This document shows positions 33,501 through 43,372 of a stretch of 64,000 nucleotides of DNA, piece by piece (within the stretch, counting starts at the first letter, position 1; every line of letters begins with the position of its first letter). Origin of the DNA: Novakomyces olei (Eukaryota; Ascomycota; Novakomycetes; Novakomycetales; Novakomycetaceae); assembly GCA_016906335.1 (NCBI GenBank), contig JADEYG010000015.1:942501-1006500 (forward strand), written 5' to 3'. The notes beneath the pieces are model-generated. The model was not told the origin of the DNA and made no database searches. It was given only the letters and a program-made list of their open reading frames with translations. Position numbers and translations under genes: made by a program.

Positions 33501-34654
33501 AACAACCAGAAGGATTCGACGACGGAACAGGAAAAGTATGCAAATTGAAAAGATCGCTCTACGGTTTAAAACAGGCCCCTAGATGTTGGTACAAAAAGCT
33601 TTTTACAGTGTTAATGGAAATTGGATTTATGGAATCGAAGGTCGAAGACTGTATACTATACAGCTCCCAAGGTAATTTATTTTTGCTTATTTATGTTGAT
33701 GACATTATTATTATGGGCGAGAATTTAAATGAAATGAAACGAACAAAGGAAAAATTACAAAGAGCATTTAAGGTCAAAGATTTGGGTGAGATTCATCAAT
33801 TTCTTGGGATGGAATTTTGTTATGATCAGAAAATTGGAAATTTGAAAATAAGTCAGAAGGCAGCAATTACAAAAATAATTAAAGAATTCGATTGCTACGA
33901 CTTGCCTAAAAAACGAATTCCCATAAGGAATTACGTGGAATTGAATGGGAAACCTATAAACAATGAAAAGTACCGCAAATGGATTGGCATGCTACTTTGG
34001 ATAAGCAGATGCACTCGGCCAGATATATCCTTCGCTGTATCCCACGCAGCAAGATATCAAGAAAAGCCTACAGATGAATGTCTCGAACTGGTTCAATGTA
34101 TCACGGCTTATTTAAGGGATACAAAAGACAAGGGACTGGAATATCAAAGCAATTCGGTTGAACCAGTCATGAAAGTTTATTGCGATGCCGACTACGCAAG
34201 TGATAGAGACGAAAGGAAATCCACTTCGGGAATGGCATTGTTTCTGGGTAATTCATTAATTCATTGGATGTCAACAAAACAAAAAGTTGTTGCGTTATCG
34301 ACATGCGAGGCTGAATATATAAGTGCTTGTACGGCGATTGTGCATACATTAGGTCTCTACAACCTGGCCAAGGAGCTTTTAAAAATTGAGTCTCCAATTC
34401 GTGTTTGCTCCGACAACAAAAGCGCAATTTGTATTGCGCATAAAACAAGCCCAATGAGACGACTAAAGCACCTTGATGTACGATATATGTTTTTGCGCAA
34501 TTTAACGGAAAACGGCACAGTAATTGTTGATTATATATCTACAAAAGAACAGCTTGCGGATATTTTAACAAAGCCTTTGTGTAAAAAGATTTTTATACAT
34601 TTGCGACAAAAACTGGTGAAAGGGGACTCTAGAATTGAATCATTACAAGCTTGA
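30533..34654 (+). CDS. Copia-1 gag-pol polyprotein, second copy
   Basis: Same 1,373-residue product as the first copy, with no difference seen in translation. Looks whole. Confidence 0.95.
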   Translation: MSSTGVVFKPHGNGDLPFLVIPRLTNLIEYPQWKSKLGGILETYGLAHVMPNASVEGNFTDDIGYKSTSAMLLLTLKEIISVPVLDDVCQKALTPKSLLSSIDAVFLDRRYRLIVQVTGELYGLHTQGLGQIAELNTRFNSLILSLRELRKDLHAEEVCQIYLNMIKGCESLKSEIRIWERSKNINLKEVQEIVLEAMLGDNGDNLSSEMALAASRVAICKYCKKKGHTETNCRFKNRSCFICGEKGHFRADCDKNLRRTDSNKLSEHYYRVAFIKSSSISKSISTKWILDCGASQHMTDNKLAFTNLKRYNSDEHHFVLAAGKEKLRALGYGNISLNLSEDNQVLLKNVLWVPSLGFNLISLGALDNEHISVYFTEGKAVLYDTTGRKLGDFDKENNLYPVDTKTVDHAPKKKMLALYATKKDRQNLWHERLMHLNERYMVELAKGLGAGKIQHEVNRSNLNVGCESCIEGKMARQPFPEGRMRATDKFELLHSDVCGPFPVSALGHRYFVTFIDDNSGYTFVNTINYKFEVNDCFQNLIKMIYTQFGIKVKRFRSDNGGEYINKSFEKFTNENGIVHEKSAPYTPQQNGVAERANRTILDRVRSTMIQRKTPQKLWDEAVNACVYLKNRSPSRIINKTPYEMIFGKPPLLDHLRVFGCIAYVLNKHNDIRKLDARSEPHIFVGYQSNAKAYRLWNTSRNKIVVSRDVIFKETEFYETVENKSINSSENTTFIPALGNDISTVNNLQQSNVSEFQQGIQIENNEENNEENNEQNDEQNDEQIDEQIDEEIENYSDASEQSFEDTLENMSPKINDNSELSELQTEELGTKWTDDGKRRSTRIRSLPGPYDHAHISIDSIIEPTNTKQARESVQASEWELAMKTELDAMKENDAWVLVSAPEGANVIGNRWVFKAKANVDGEVGRYRARLVAKGFGQREGVDYQATYAPTMSLESFRTLLAYGAMQKWNIHQMDVTTAFLNGELEECVYMKQPEGFDDGTGKVCKLKRSLYGLKQAPRCWYKKLFTVLMEIGFMESKVEDCILYSSQGNLFLLIYVDDIIIMGENLNEMKRTKEKLQRAFKVKDLGEIHQFLGMEFCYDQKIGNLKISQKAAITKIIKEFDCYDLPKKRIPIRNYVELNGKPINNEKYRKWIGMLLWISRCTRPDISFAVSHAARYQEKPTDECLELVQCITAYLRDTKDKGLEYQSNSVEPVMKVYCDADYASDRDERKSTSGMALFLGNSLIHWMSTKQKVVALSTCEAEYISACTAIVHTLGLYNLAKELLKIESPIRVCSDNKSAICIAHKTSPMRRLKHLDVRYMFLRNLTENGTVIVDYISTKEQLADILTKPLCKKIFIHLRQKLVKGDSRIESLQA

Positions 34655-34661
34655 GAGGGAG

Positions 34662-34843
34662 TATAGGAAAGTATATCAAGCTTGTGCAGCAGCTGATTAC
34701 TTAGAAAAAAAAAATGAAGTTTACCCTGGTAATTGTGACTGTCATTGAGAAGACTATAAATAGATCTAGATAGAACTATGTTGGCTAACGAAATTGAATA
34801 CAACACGTTTCAAATTAACACGTTCGAAATTATAGATTCAACA
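34662..34843 (+). repeat. Copia-1 LTR, right
   Basis: 182 bp, identical to the left LTR including the ten-A run. Followed by the ATTCT target-site duplication (34844-34848). Confidence 0.93.
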
Positions 34844-35188
34844 ATTCTTACATATAAATCATTAAATTGGCGTTTTTTTTTTTAATTTATTATAGTTAAC
34901 ATACTCACTAAAATTTTCCTAGAAATAAATGTTTCTAGAAACTTATATTCGTAGGAAAGCAACCTTATCCAATATGTTGTTGAAACATCACAAAGTGAAT
35001 ATGGGAAAACAATCTCTTGATAGAGTTGAAAAGAAATCGGAGATGCCTAATTTGAGGTATACGCCATGCGCTTAGATAGGGATTTCCGGACAGGGGTTTT
35101 ATGTGAGTATTAGCCCAACATATAGGGGAGGGTTTTATATGAGTGCTGGGGACGAATATATAGCAAGAGATATAGCTAAAGGTGAACT

Positions 35189-35232
35189 ATCATCAAAAGC
35201 TAAATACTATATCATCAAAAGCTAAATACTAT
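35189..35232. repeat. 22-bp direct duplication
   Basis: The unit atcatcaaaagctaaatact (plus two bases) occurs twice in tandem. Confidence 0.85.
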
Positions 35233-35745
35233 ATAAATACCGATAGTAAAAAGTACTGTGAAATAGAATATTAAAAAAGATTCTATAAGCATATAAAGAT
35301 TATAATAAAAATTTTAATTAGTATAGTAACTATAAAACAATTTTAACATATAGATGGGCGAACTAATATCTGGAAATATGTCCAACTATGAGCTCTACAA
35401 GTTTACAAAAGGAACATGTCGCGAAATCGTATCCGAATGCTTTGTCCGTAAATTGAATGCCTCTCGCTGGTTAGATTAGATGAGCTAATTATTTATCTTA
35501 AAGATGATTTTTGTCCTTAAAAAAACAGTTGCACGAAAATAAGTCAAGCATAATAGTCTGCGGCAAACTAATAAAAACAAAAACAGATCTTTAAATGACG
35601 CGCAAATGGAGATAATAGTGAATAATATTATTAGCAAGGTAGAATATTCATGCGCTAACGCTGGTGCAAGATTGTGTGACCTTGTTATGCTTTCTGGTAG
35701 ATTTCAAAAGCGTGTAGCGTGGGAAATTAGTAATTACAAAAACAC

Positions 35746-36003
35746 GTAGAAACTTTTGGTTGGCTTGTTGTAGAGAATAAAATTGTATCTCCTTTTAGCT
35801 ACTTTTCTAAGTCTACTAACGCTGTACTATATAGTTTCTTTGGTTCCAGCCACCGAGTTACACTTTGGTAGCGCAAGCCTCTTGTACTCAGTTTCAGCCA
35901 TTTTGGCCATTCCAGCTATTCCAGCCTTTCCTCCTCTTTTCTGTAGCCAGCCTTCCTGTTCTCTTTCTGTGACGTCCAAGCTTGACATATTCCTATAGTT
36001 TTG
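35746..36003 (+). repeat. Dispersed repeat, family C, copy 2
   Basis: Starts near gtagaaacttttggttggct and ends near tcctatagttttg. It is closely related to 22490-22776 (opposite strand) and more distantly to 38400-38646. It contains a 71-residue open frame with a hydrophobic start that also appears in copy 1, but the frame ends differently, so I treat it as part of a repeat and not a gene. Confidence 0.75.
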
Positions 36004-36242
36004 TCTCGATAACGGTAGTGCAACGAGACGTCGAACATATTGTGATGTTCCTCTATGCCTTGACGCAATCTCACCGAAGAAGAGAGTCTTTAATGAATAG
36101 CGTATTAATAAAAAAGTATTGCGGCAAAGCCATTGCCCAAAAATACTCGAAACTTAAGATACTTATTTCATAATTAATACAAGTCGCCAAAGTAATAATA
36201 ACAGTCTAATATCATCATTGGTGTTGAACGACAAAATCTAAG

Positions 36243-36454
36243 TGTTGAATCTAGTAAATTTGTTTTGAACGTGTTAAATGGAATAAATGTTGTATTTAAT
36301 TTTCGTTAATTATAGTGATTCTAGCTAAGTCTATTTATAGTCTGCCGGTCTGCCATCGCATTTCTCACGATAAAGTTTATCCCACTTCTCACGGTAAACT
36401 ATATTTCTATAATTAGTTATTAGCCGCTGCACAAGCTTGATTTACTTTCCCATA
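36243..36454 (-). mobile_element. Solo LTR related to copia-1
   Basis: In minus orientation it runs from TATGGGAAAGTAAATCAAGC to AGATTCAACA, with a TATAAATA box, matching the layout of the copia-1 LTR at both ends and in the middle. It is flanked by CTAAG and CTAAA, a probable slightly decayed target-site duplication. No body is attached. Older than the intact element. Confidence 0.75.
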
Positions 36455-36814
36455 CTAAAGAGATATTAAATTATAATTAATGTTATTTACTAAGCTTGAA
36501 AGCAAACAGATATTGCAAACTTAATAAGTATTATTACGATATTAAATGATATTACACTTATTATGAGGAGGATTTACTGCATTCAATAAAAACTAAGCTT
36601 ATTTGTTGAATTATTGAATTTATTCTTGAAATTCGATTTATTTCTAACCAATATGACTAATCTATTCTTTATTTAAAAAACTTTGATATTTTATTATATT
36701 AATATAAATACTTTATTATATCAATATCAATATGAATATCAATATCAATAATTTATAAATAATAAATATTATTATCAAATTTAATATTAAATAAAATATT
36801 GATATTGATTATCT

Positions 36815-36993
36815 GACTGTAGAAAAGAATGATAAAGGTCCCCCGGGGCTCAGAGGCGCTATGAGGGATGTATATATGTATTATTCACTAATAGATCTGG
36901 TAAAGACAGAATATAGAATTTATGGGAGACTTCAGTAACTATTTCAAATGGTAGAGTTAAACTTACGCTATAAATATAGTCCATTTCTCAACA
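36815..36993 (+). repeat. LTR-like dispersed repeat, family B, copy 2
   Basis: Shares gaggcgctatgagggatgta, agacagaatatagaattt, gagacttcagta and gtccatttctcaaca with copies at 20704-20907 and 47895-48133. Approximate limits. Confidence 0.55.
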
Positions 36994-37134
36994 TTATTCA
37001 TACAAATACTGATACTAGAATAGTTGAACTTGCAGGCAAATATTGCCATTATCAACGTGTATATTAGCTTATTTAGTTTTAAAAAAAAAATGATTAAATC
37101 TAGTATAAGTGATAAGTTCTGCAGTTAAATAACA

Positions 37135-37332
37135 ATGGATAGCATCAATTGTAACGGTAGAAACAGTTACACAGCTACAAGAGACTCTGCTAAAGAACTG
37201 GCTAGTCTCTATGGACACGGGGACATGGACGAGAATATAGATTTACGTGTTCTCATTAAATTGCCTAATTGGGACTATAAACTACTCGCTTATCGTCTCA
37301 AGGAAGCTTATTGGGACAACCCAAATTTTTAA
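37135..37332 (+). CDS. Unrecognised ORF, 65 residues
   Basis: ATG-started frame with protein-like composition (ASLYGHGDMDENIDLRVLIK) downstream of a family B repeat. No family is recognised. It may be a piece of an old element; there is no evidence that it is expressed. Confidence 0.2.
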   Translation: MDSINCNGRNSYTATRDSAKELASLYGHGDMDENIDLRVLIKLPNWDYKLLAYRLKEAYWDNPNF

Positions 37333-37710
37333 TGCAGTAAACTCGCAATATGCGAAAGGGGATTTATCAAGCATATGGATTGTAAAAACAAGAAGGTAAA
37401 TTATTGCAAATCTTTTAAAAAGAATTATACTATTTACGTAAATCAATATTTAGCTTGTTTCGTAAGAATTTGGGGTTCAATAAATTATAAATATACTGAA
37501 GCAATGAGAATTAAAAGGACAATTTAGTAAATTTGAATTTGAAGATTTGACATCTAGAACTATTTAATTTATCTTTATACTTTTACTAAATCTTTGTACT
37601 TCTAAATTAGGAGAAAATACAAAGATACGTCTTTGAGATGTTCAGTATATAATATATATATATGATTATCATTACTATACCAATTTTATGCATTTATATA
37701 TGACAATTAT

Positions 37711-37898
37711 TGAACTTGTAGAATTTTGTTGAACCTGTTTGTTTGAATAAGTGTCGCATTCAGTTTTCGTTGACTATCTTCTACGTTCTATCTAGCTGTA
37801 TTTATAGCTAAATCCTAACGACTGTTTGTGCCTCGGTTATTGTTTCGTTTCTATTATTACTAATTTCCCACAATACAAGCCTGGCCTACTTTCCTACA
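37711..37898 (-). repeat. Old LTR, copia-1-like, left of a pair
   Basis: In minus orientation it starts TGTAGGAAAGTAGGCCAGGC and carries TATAAATA followed by CTAGATAGAAC as in the copia-1 LTR. It is clearly homologous to 41761-41950 (shared actgtttgtgcctcggtt and attattactaatttcccaca). No target-site duplication is visible. Confidence 0.6.
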
Positions 37899-38399
37899 AA
37901 TATGACTGATCGTGCGCGGTTTTCATTTTAATACTGAACTAATTAAAATCGGTATTTTTAAATCAAATTAGACTGAGGTCTAAAAATAATAAGTATGATT
38001 GTAGTTAAAAATGTTGATTGAACGCGCAGTGAAATAAATTGTATCCATTTGCATTACCTATCAATGATCTATTTCTTGTATTCGTAGTTTATGCTTTAAT
38101 CGATTGTATGTGACAAACTTGATTTTCATGAGGAACTATTTTTTTTTTCTTCTGCAGATTTGTAATTACTGAAGTTATCACTCTTAATGCTGAAGAAGCG
38201 TATACCTGCTCTGCTTCTCACGTTGACAGAGCAATTACTTTTTGTTTTGATGGTGCCCTATATGTTAGTAACGTCCCAAGATGTTGTCATTGCCGATGTA
38301 AAGCGCTTTTCAAGTTTGTCGTTGGCATGAGGGTAGACATTATATTATTTTGACAGTTCACACCAACGACTTTGTTTCTCGCCAGTAGGCGTAGTAACC

Positions 38400-38646
38400 T
38401 TTAATTGGCTTGTTGAGAAAAAAAAAAATGTTGTGTCTCTTTAAGCTACAGTTCTAAGTCTACCAACGCTGTACTACATAGTTTCTTTAAACCCCGGCAC
38501 TGAGTTACATTTTAATAGCATGAGCCTCTTGTACTCAGTTCCTGTCATTCTAGCTATTGTAGCCTTTGAAGCCATTCTTCGTCTTTTCTAGTAGCCAGCC
38601 GTCTTGTTCTCTTTTCTTGACGTCCAATCTTGACACAGTCCTATGC
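38400..38646 (+). repeat. Dispersed repeat, family C, copy 3 (diverged)
   Basis: Shares ttaattggcttgttg, ctaagtctac, acgctgtacta, agcctcttgtactcagtt and gacgtccaa in order with copies 1 and 2, with many substitutions. Confidence 0.65.
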
Positions 38647-38940
38647 TCATCATTTCTTCTTTGAAATTTTAATGGGCTGCCTATCTAGTTCCTTTAGTGG
38701 TTCGTTAAAAAATTGTACGTCTCATAAATTCTCTTTTAAATCATTTTGCTGATGCAGTATATAATTCGACGTGTCTTTTTTCTCTAATGGACAAATCGGC
38801 TTGGAGAATTTCCTAAAAATGATGCCTGTAAATGCTTTATGAAACAATCCATTAAAGTCAATTCAATTTTCGAGAAAAATGACCCATTTTAAATCGTTCT
38901 TACAAAAAAACATGGCGGTTGAAAATGGGCGTACGTATTG

Positions 38941-39130
<190 letters not shown>

Positions 39131-40675
39131 TCAAGGCAAATACTATGTCTGAGTGCTGTGACGAATAGTAGATTACTTCTAAATGAGAGAGTCGTGATCG
39201 GTCGTTTATGATCCCTCAAATCATCTGAAATCGTAGCATACGCAAAAGACGCGGCAGAATTGCATTCTTATTCAAAGTATTCTAGCTCTAAGCTAGCCAG
39301 CTGAAATTTGCATCGCTTATAATCAAACTTAGAAGTATTGAAATGTTTTTGCAGATGCCATTCTTGCTCGCTTATAAAAAAATGTTTAAGAAAACTTCCA
39401 CTGGAACTCTTCTAATCGGAAATGCTAACAAATTTGGACTTTATTCTTAGAATGTTATACAAAAAACAAATGAAAAGCGAAAATTCAAAATCTAATAATA
39501 CAACTTGTAGTTATTCTTATGGCGATCAATTTGTAATTTAATATTGATGATTGAGCTGGTGTCTTGGCTACTCTATTTATGGATGTTATCGCCATTTTGG
39601 CTTAGACGTATTCATCAGAGAAACTTGGGAGTGCCCTAAACAGAGAAAAAAAACTGAATTGGTTGGCCACCAATCAGAAAACATACTATATAGTTTTTCA
39701 TTATATATTCTTTCCTAAAGGTAGTTTTCAAAAACCTCTGAACAATCATATCATTTTTTGCCAATTGATCTATTTTGCTTTCGTTAAACAATTATTTAAT
39801 TAATCGCGCCAGCACTTTCTCTTTAGATTGATATTCTATCATATCTGGTTTTGATAGTCATTATTTCGTTAATTTTCCTCTTCAGCTTGTCTACGTCGTA
39901 TTTTAAAAGCAAAATTTTGGTCTGACAATATTTGCCGCCATTTTGACTCACTCACCTTACGTTCATTGCCTGTCATCATTTTTTTTCCCTATCTTCTGTT
40001 TATATTTAGTTTACGAAAAGTTTATTACGACAGGATTTATAAAACTTTTTCGAATAACCCTTTTCCGTATAACACCAATCAAATATTCTCCAATTGAAAC
40101 TACTTGACATAATTGTTCCCGCGATGTATATCTCCTAAGCAAAAAAAAAAAGGACTTCGTCGGTTTAAGTTCATTGTTTTCTTTTTAATTTTCAGCCTTT
40201 TTGTATATTCATCGTTTCATTAAAAAGCATTTGAGATAACCCCCTTAAAACTAGCAACTCACCGAGTGTGCTGGTTGATAGCTCAATTCATATTTGGGCT
40301 TGGTCTTTGTTCTGTTGACATTCGTCTGCCCTTTATTCAATTTTGCTTTTCATCTTTCTGTTTCTAGCTTTTTTGTGTATCTGCATTTTCAACAAATCGT
40401 TATCTTTTCGTTTCGGTTCGAAATAATGCATAATATGCCTTATGATGAAAGTATTGGCACGAGCACGACGAGTTTGCTGATCTCTTTGCTGGCATTATAA
40501 CAGCCATATGACGGATTAATTTGTCTCAAAATTAAAGAGTGAACATTCTTATTTTGATTTGCAATTTAAGCCCTATATTTTTAATTCCATTCCAGCATAA
40601 AGCATTATTAGTTGTCACAAAATTTAACAAGCAAATATTGTTTCCTAAACTTTAATACATCCGAATGAGACGTAT

Positions 40676-41420
40676 ATGAGTCAGCTTGTCAAATGTCAGT
40701 GCTGGAGAAGTACAAGAGAAAGTCGATTTAAGCAATCTTGGCGTATAATGTCAAAGTTTTTCGAAGGGAAAATGGCGCATCAACATTTACAGAAGGACCT
40801 AAACGAGCAGCTAAAAAATTTCAACTTCCGGGTAGTGATGTTTGCGGACCATGTCAGTCTCACACATTCTTCTAGTTGCTAGACAACAAGAATAAAGTGA
40901 ATAGCTGCAGTTAATTTGATCGAAACTCAATTGGGCATTAATGTTTTTAAGTGACAATGAGAGAATTTGTGTTAACAATGTTTGAAAAGACTTATGGAGC
41001 TCCAAGAAATCATTCATGAGGTTCCCGCGTATTATACTCCACAGCAAAATGGAGTTGCTGGAAAAGGCAATTCGAACAACTACGAACAGAGTTAGAGCCG
41101 CAATAATTCAAAGAAACGTGCCGAATAATTATTGGGACGAAGTCACTAATGCATGCATTTATGTTAAAAACTAAAGTCCATCCAGAACAGTCAACGGATT
41201 ATCTTATGGAACTGTATTTAAAAAGGCGCCGCTGTTGGACTATTCGATAGCGTTCTGATGCAATGTTTATGTTTTTGAAAACCATAATGATTTAAGAAAT
41301 CATGAGACAAGAATTGAACTAAAATTATTTGTAGGCTACCAATTGAATACAAAAGCATACCGAATATGGAGTATATCGAAAAATTAAATGACCTTTAAAG
41401 AGATGCTGTTTTGTATTACA
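40676..41420 (+). mobile_element. Decayed copia-1-like relic (integrase region)
   Basis: Plus-strand sequence resembles the integrase part of copia-1 from the zinc-binding end onward, including tactccacagcaaaatggag, which matches the PYTPQQNGVAE region, and further downstream segments in the same order. Old and broken many times. It sits between two minus-oriented old LTRs. Confidence 0.7.
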
Positions 41421-41760
41421 AAAAGGGCAGCTGTTTCAACTTGAGATAAAAATTAGCCGACGGCTTTAGAGAAACAAATTTGTGCTCGTTGCTGAAAATA
41501 GGCTGAATAAATTCGGCACCGAAGATAAAGTGTTTGAACGCATTTGTACATCTCCCATTGCCCTAGCAAAATGACATCGTTTTAAACAACTAATGTATAT
41601 TAACAAAAACTATATGGCTTGACTTGCGACTGCACTTGCTGCTGATCTAAAACAATAGGGTGGATAGTAATATAGGGTCTTGACTAGGTTGTGTTAATAT
41701 TGATTACATCACTGGATATCCAAAATTGATAAGATATTTAAGTTTTGTAGGTATGCTTTA

Positions 41761-41950
41761 TTGAACTTGTAAAATTTTGTTTAAACGTGTTTGTTCGAAT
41801 AAGTGTTGTATTCAGTTTGTCCTTAACTATCTGCAGTTTATTTAGCTATATCTAGAGCTAAAATTCTAACCGACTGTTTGTGCCTCGGTTAAAGATTCGT
41901 TTCAATTATTACTAATTTCCCACACCACGTGCTTGACCCACCTTCGAACA
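41761..41950 (-). repeat. Old LTR, copia-1-like, right of a pair
   Basis: Homologous to 37711-37898 in the same orientation, about 4.05 kb away, roughly the size of a copia body. No target-site duplication is seen. Confidence 0.6.
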
Positions 41951-43175
41951 TGCCTTTGTAACGAAAATGGCAGATTAGCTATTACCTGAGCGTCAACTAA
42001 GAGCAATAAATAGACGTCTGTGGGGTACTTACTAGTATAGTATTTTTCCTGATTGGCTGCCAGCCTACTCAGTTTTGTTTTATACTTAGAGACAGAAATT
42101 TCCAAGCCACTCTGATTGCGAGAACGTCTATCAACAGACCAGTTAAACAGCAGCCTTACCAACAATTAGCAATCACAAATTTCTCATAAAATAAACGACT
42201 ACAACTCGTTTCACCACTTGTCATTAATTGTCTTCTTTGATGACGACTACAGACCAGTCACAAACGCGTAAGTGGTCTAAATAACAAATATGAACCCAAC
42301 CATAATTTACACGATTTGATTAATTTACTCAAATTCCAATTCAGTGTCAATTTTAAACGAAATGTAAGCGGCACTAAAGGAGGATTTTTTGATAAAGTTC
42401 TCATATGTATTTACATAAAAGTAAGTATCAATGAGCTGTCGCATCGTAAATATATCTGTTGTAATCAAACAAAAAGATTCATCGTAAATCAATATTTTCA
42501 GTCAAAAATGTTGGAAGTTATTTGTTTATAAAAAGGGCGAATATCTTAAACGAAAAATTTTTGACTGCTTTTAATTAGTTACTTTATTAAGTGCTTTTAT
42601 AGATTGTTTACCAAACCTCATTGCCAAACCAACACGTCTCGTAAAATTGGGAAGTTGCTGCGCCTGGCTATCCCAGCCTGCTAAGCGTCATTTTCCAACA
42701 ATTGAAGCAACATATCGGCTTTTCGTTTTAATTTCCCAAAACCAGTGTTATGGGTTTCTCTAAACAAGCCAATTAAAAGTTTCTACAACGAGTTTAAGTA
42801 TAAGCATAGCAAAGCCTACAGGCCAAAAAAAAACTATGTAAACTCTATGTTTATTTTTTTTATCTTGGAAAGCATATATGCTGTAAATGTTTGATTAACC
42901 CTTATTTCCAGTTGTGCATATCACGTTTAATAATTTTCTAATAGATATTAGAGTAAAATGCTCTGATGGAATCGAATCAATGCTAATAGCCAGCCAATCA
43001 AGTTGGCATTCTCACCACTAATTTAAATCATTTAAATAATTTACAGATTTATTTATCTAGTTTATCCAATCTATTTAATTTGAAATTTTTAATATTTGTT
43101 TTCTTACATTTATTAAATTATATAAATAAATTGAATTATGAAATAAATAAATTAAATATTAAATATATTTGTTTA

Positions 43176-43328
43176 TGTTAAAGTTGAGTTTTATAAGTCA
43201 GTAAATTAGCTTGAATGTCACCTGGCCTGAATCTGGGTGCTACCTGTACTTATATAGTTTTCTATCTAAATCACTAAACATAGATCAATCCTCAGTATTA
43301 TTTTGATTATTTCCAACAATTTCCAACA
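43176..43328 (-). repeat. Copia-2 LTR, plus-strand left (3' LTR)
   Basis: 153 bp, TGTTAAAGTT to TTTCCAACA on the plus strand, identical to the other LTR. A purine-rich stretch (minus strand gattaggagggga) adjoins it inside the element. Confidence 0.93.
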
Positions 43329-43372
43329 TCCCCTCCTAATCAAAATATTCCTCCTTATTTTTTTTTTGTTAA

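Larger units (their letters stand above)
26007..34843 (+). mobile_element. Ty1/copia retrotransposon, tandem LTR-body-LTR-body-LTR
   Basis: Three near-identical LTRs (26007-26188, 30335-30515, 34662-34843) alternate with two internal regions of the same length (4,146 bp) whose reading frames translate identically. The whole block is flanked by a perfect 5-bp target-site duplication, ATTCT, at 26002-26006 and 34844-34848, so it descends from a single insertion. Each body has one long frame with gag zinc knuckles, protease, integrase, reverse transcriptase and RNase H in copia order. The only LTR difference noticed is nine instead of ten A in one A-run of the middle LTR. The element looks whole and very young. 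Unequal exchange between LTRs is a likely origin; an assembly duplication is also possible. Confidence 0.95.

Noticed and set aside
26007-34843. CRISPR-like or satellite reading of the regularly spaced LTRs
   Set aside because: The repeats are LTRs of a retrotransposon with full coding bodies between them.
35783-35998. 71-residue ORF with a hydrophobic start as a gene
   Set aside because: It lies wholly in a dispersed repeat, and the frame diverges between copies.
40294-40500. 68-residue hydrophobic ORF
   Set aside because: Phe/Val-rich composition typical of AT-rich noncoding DNA; no splice or family support.
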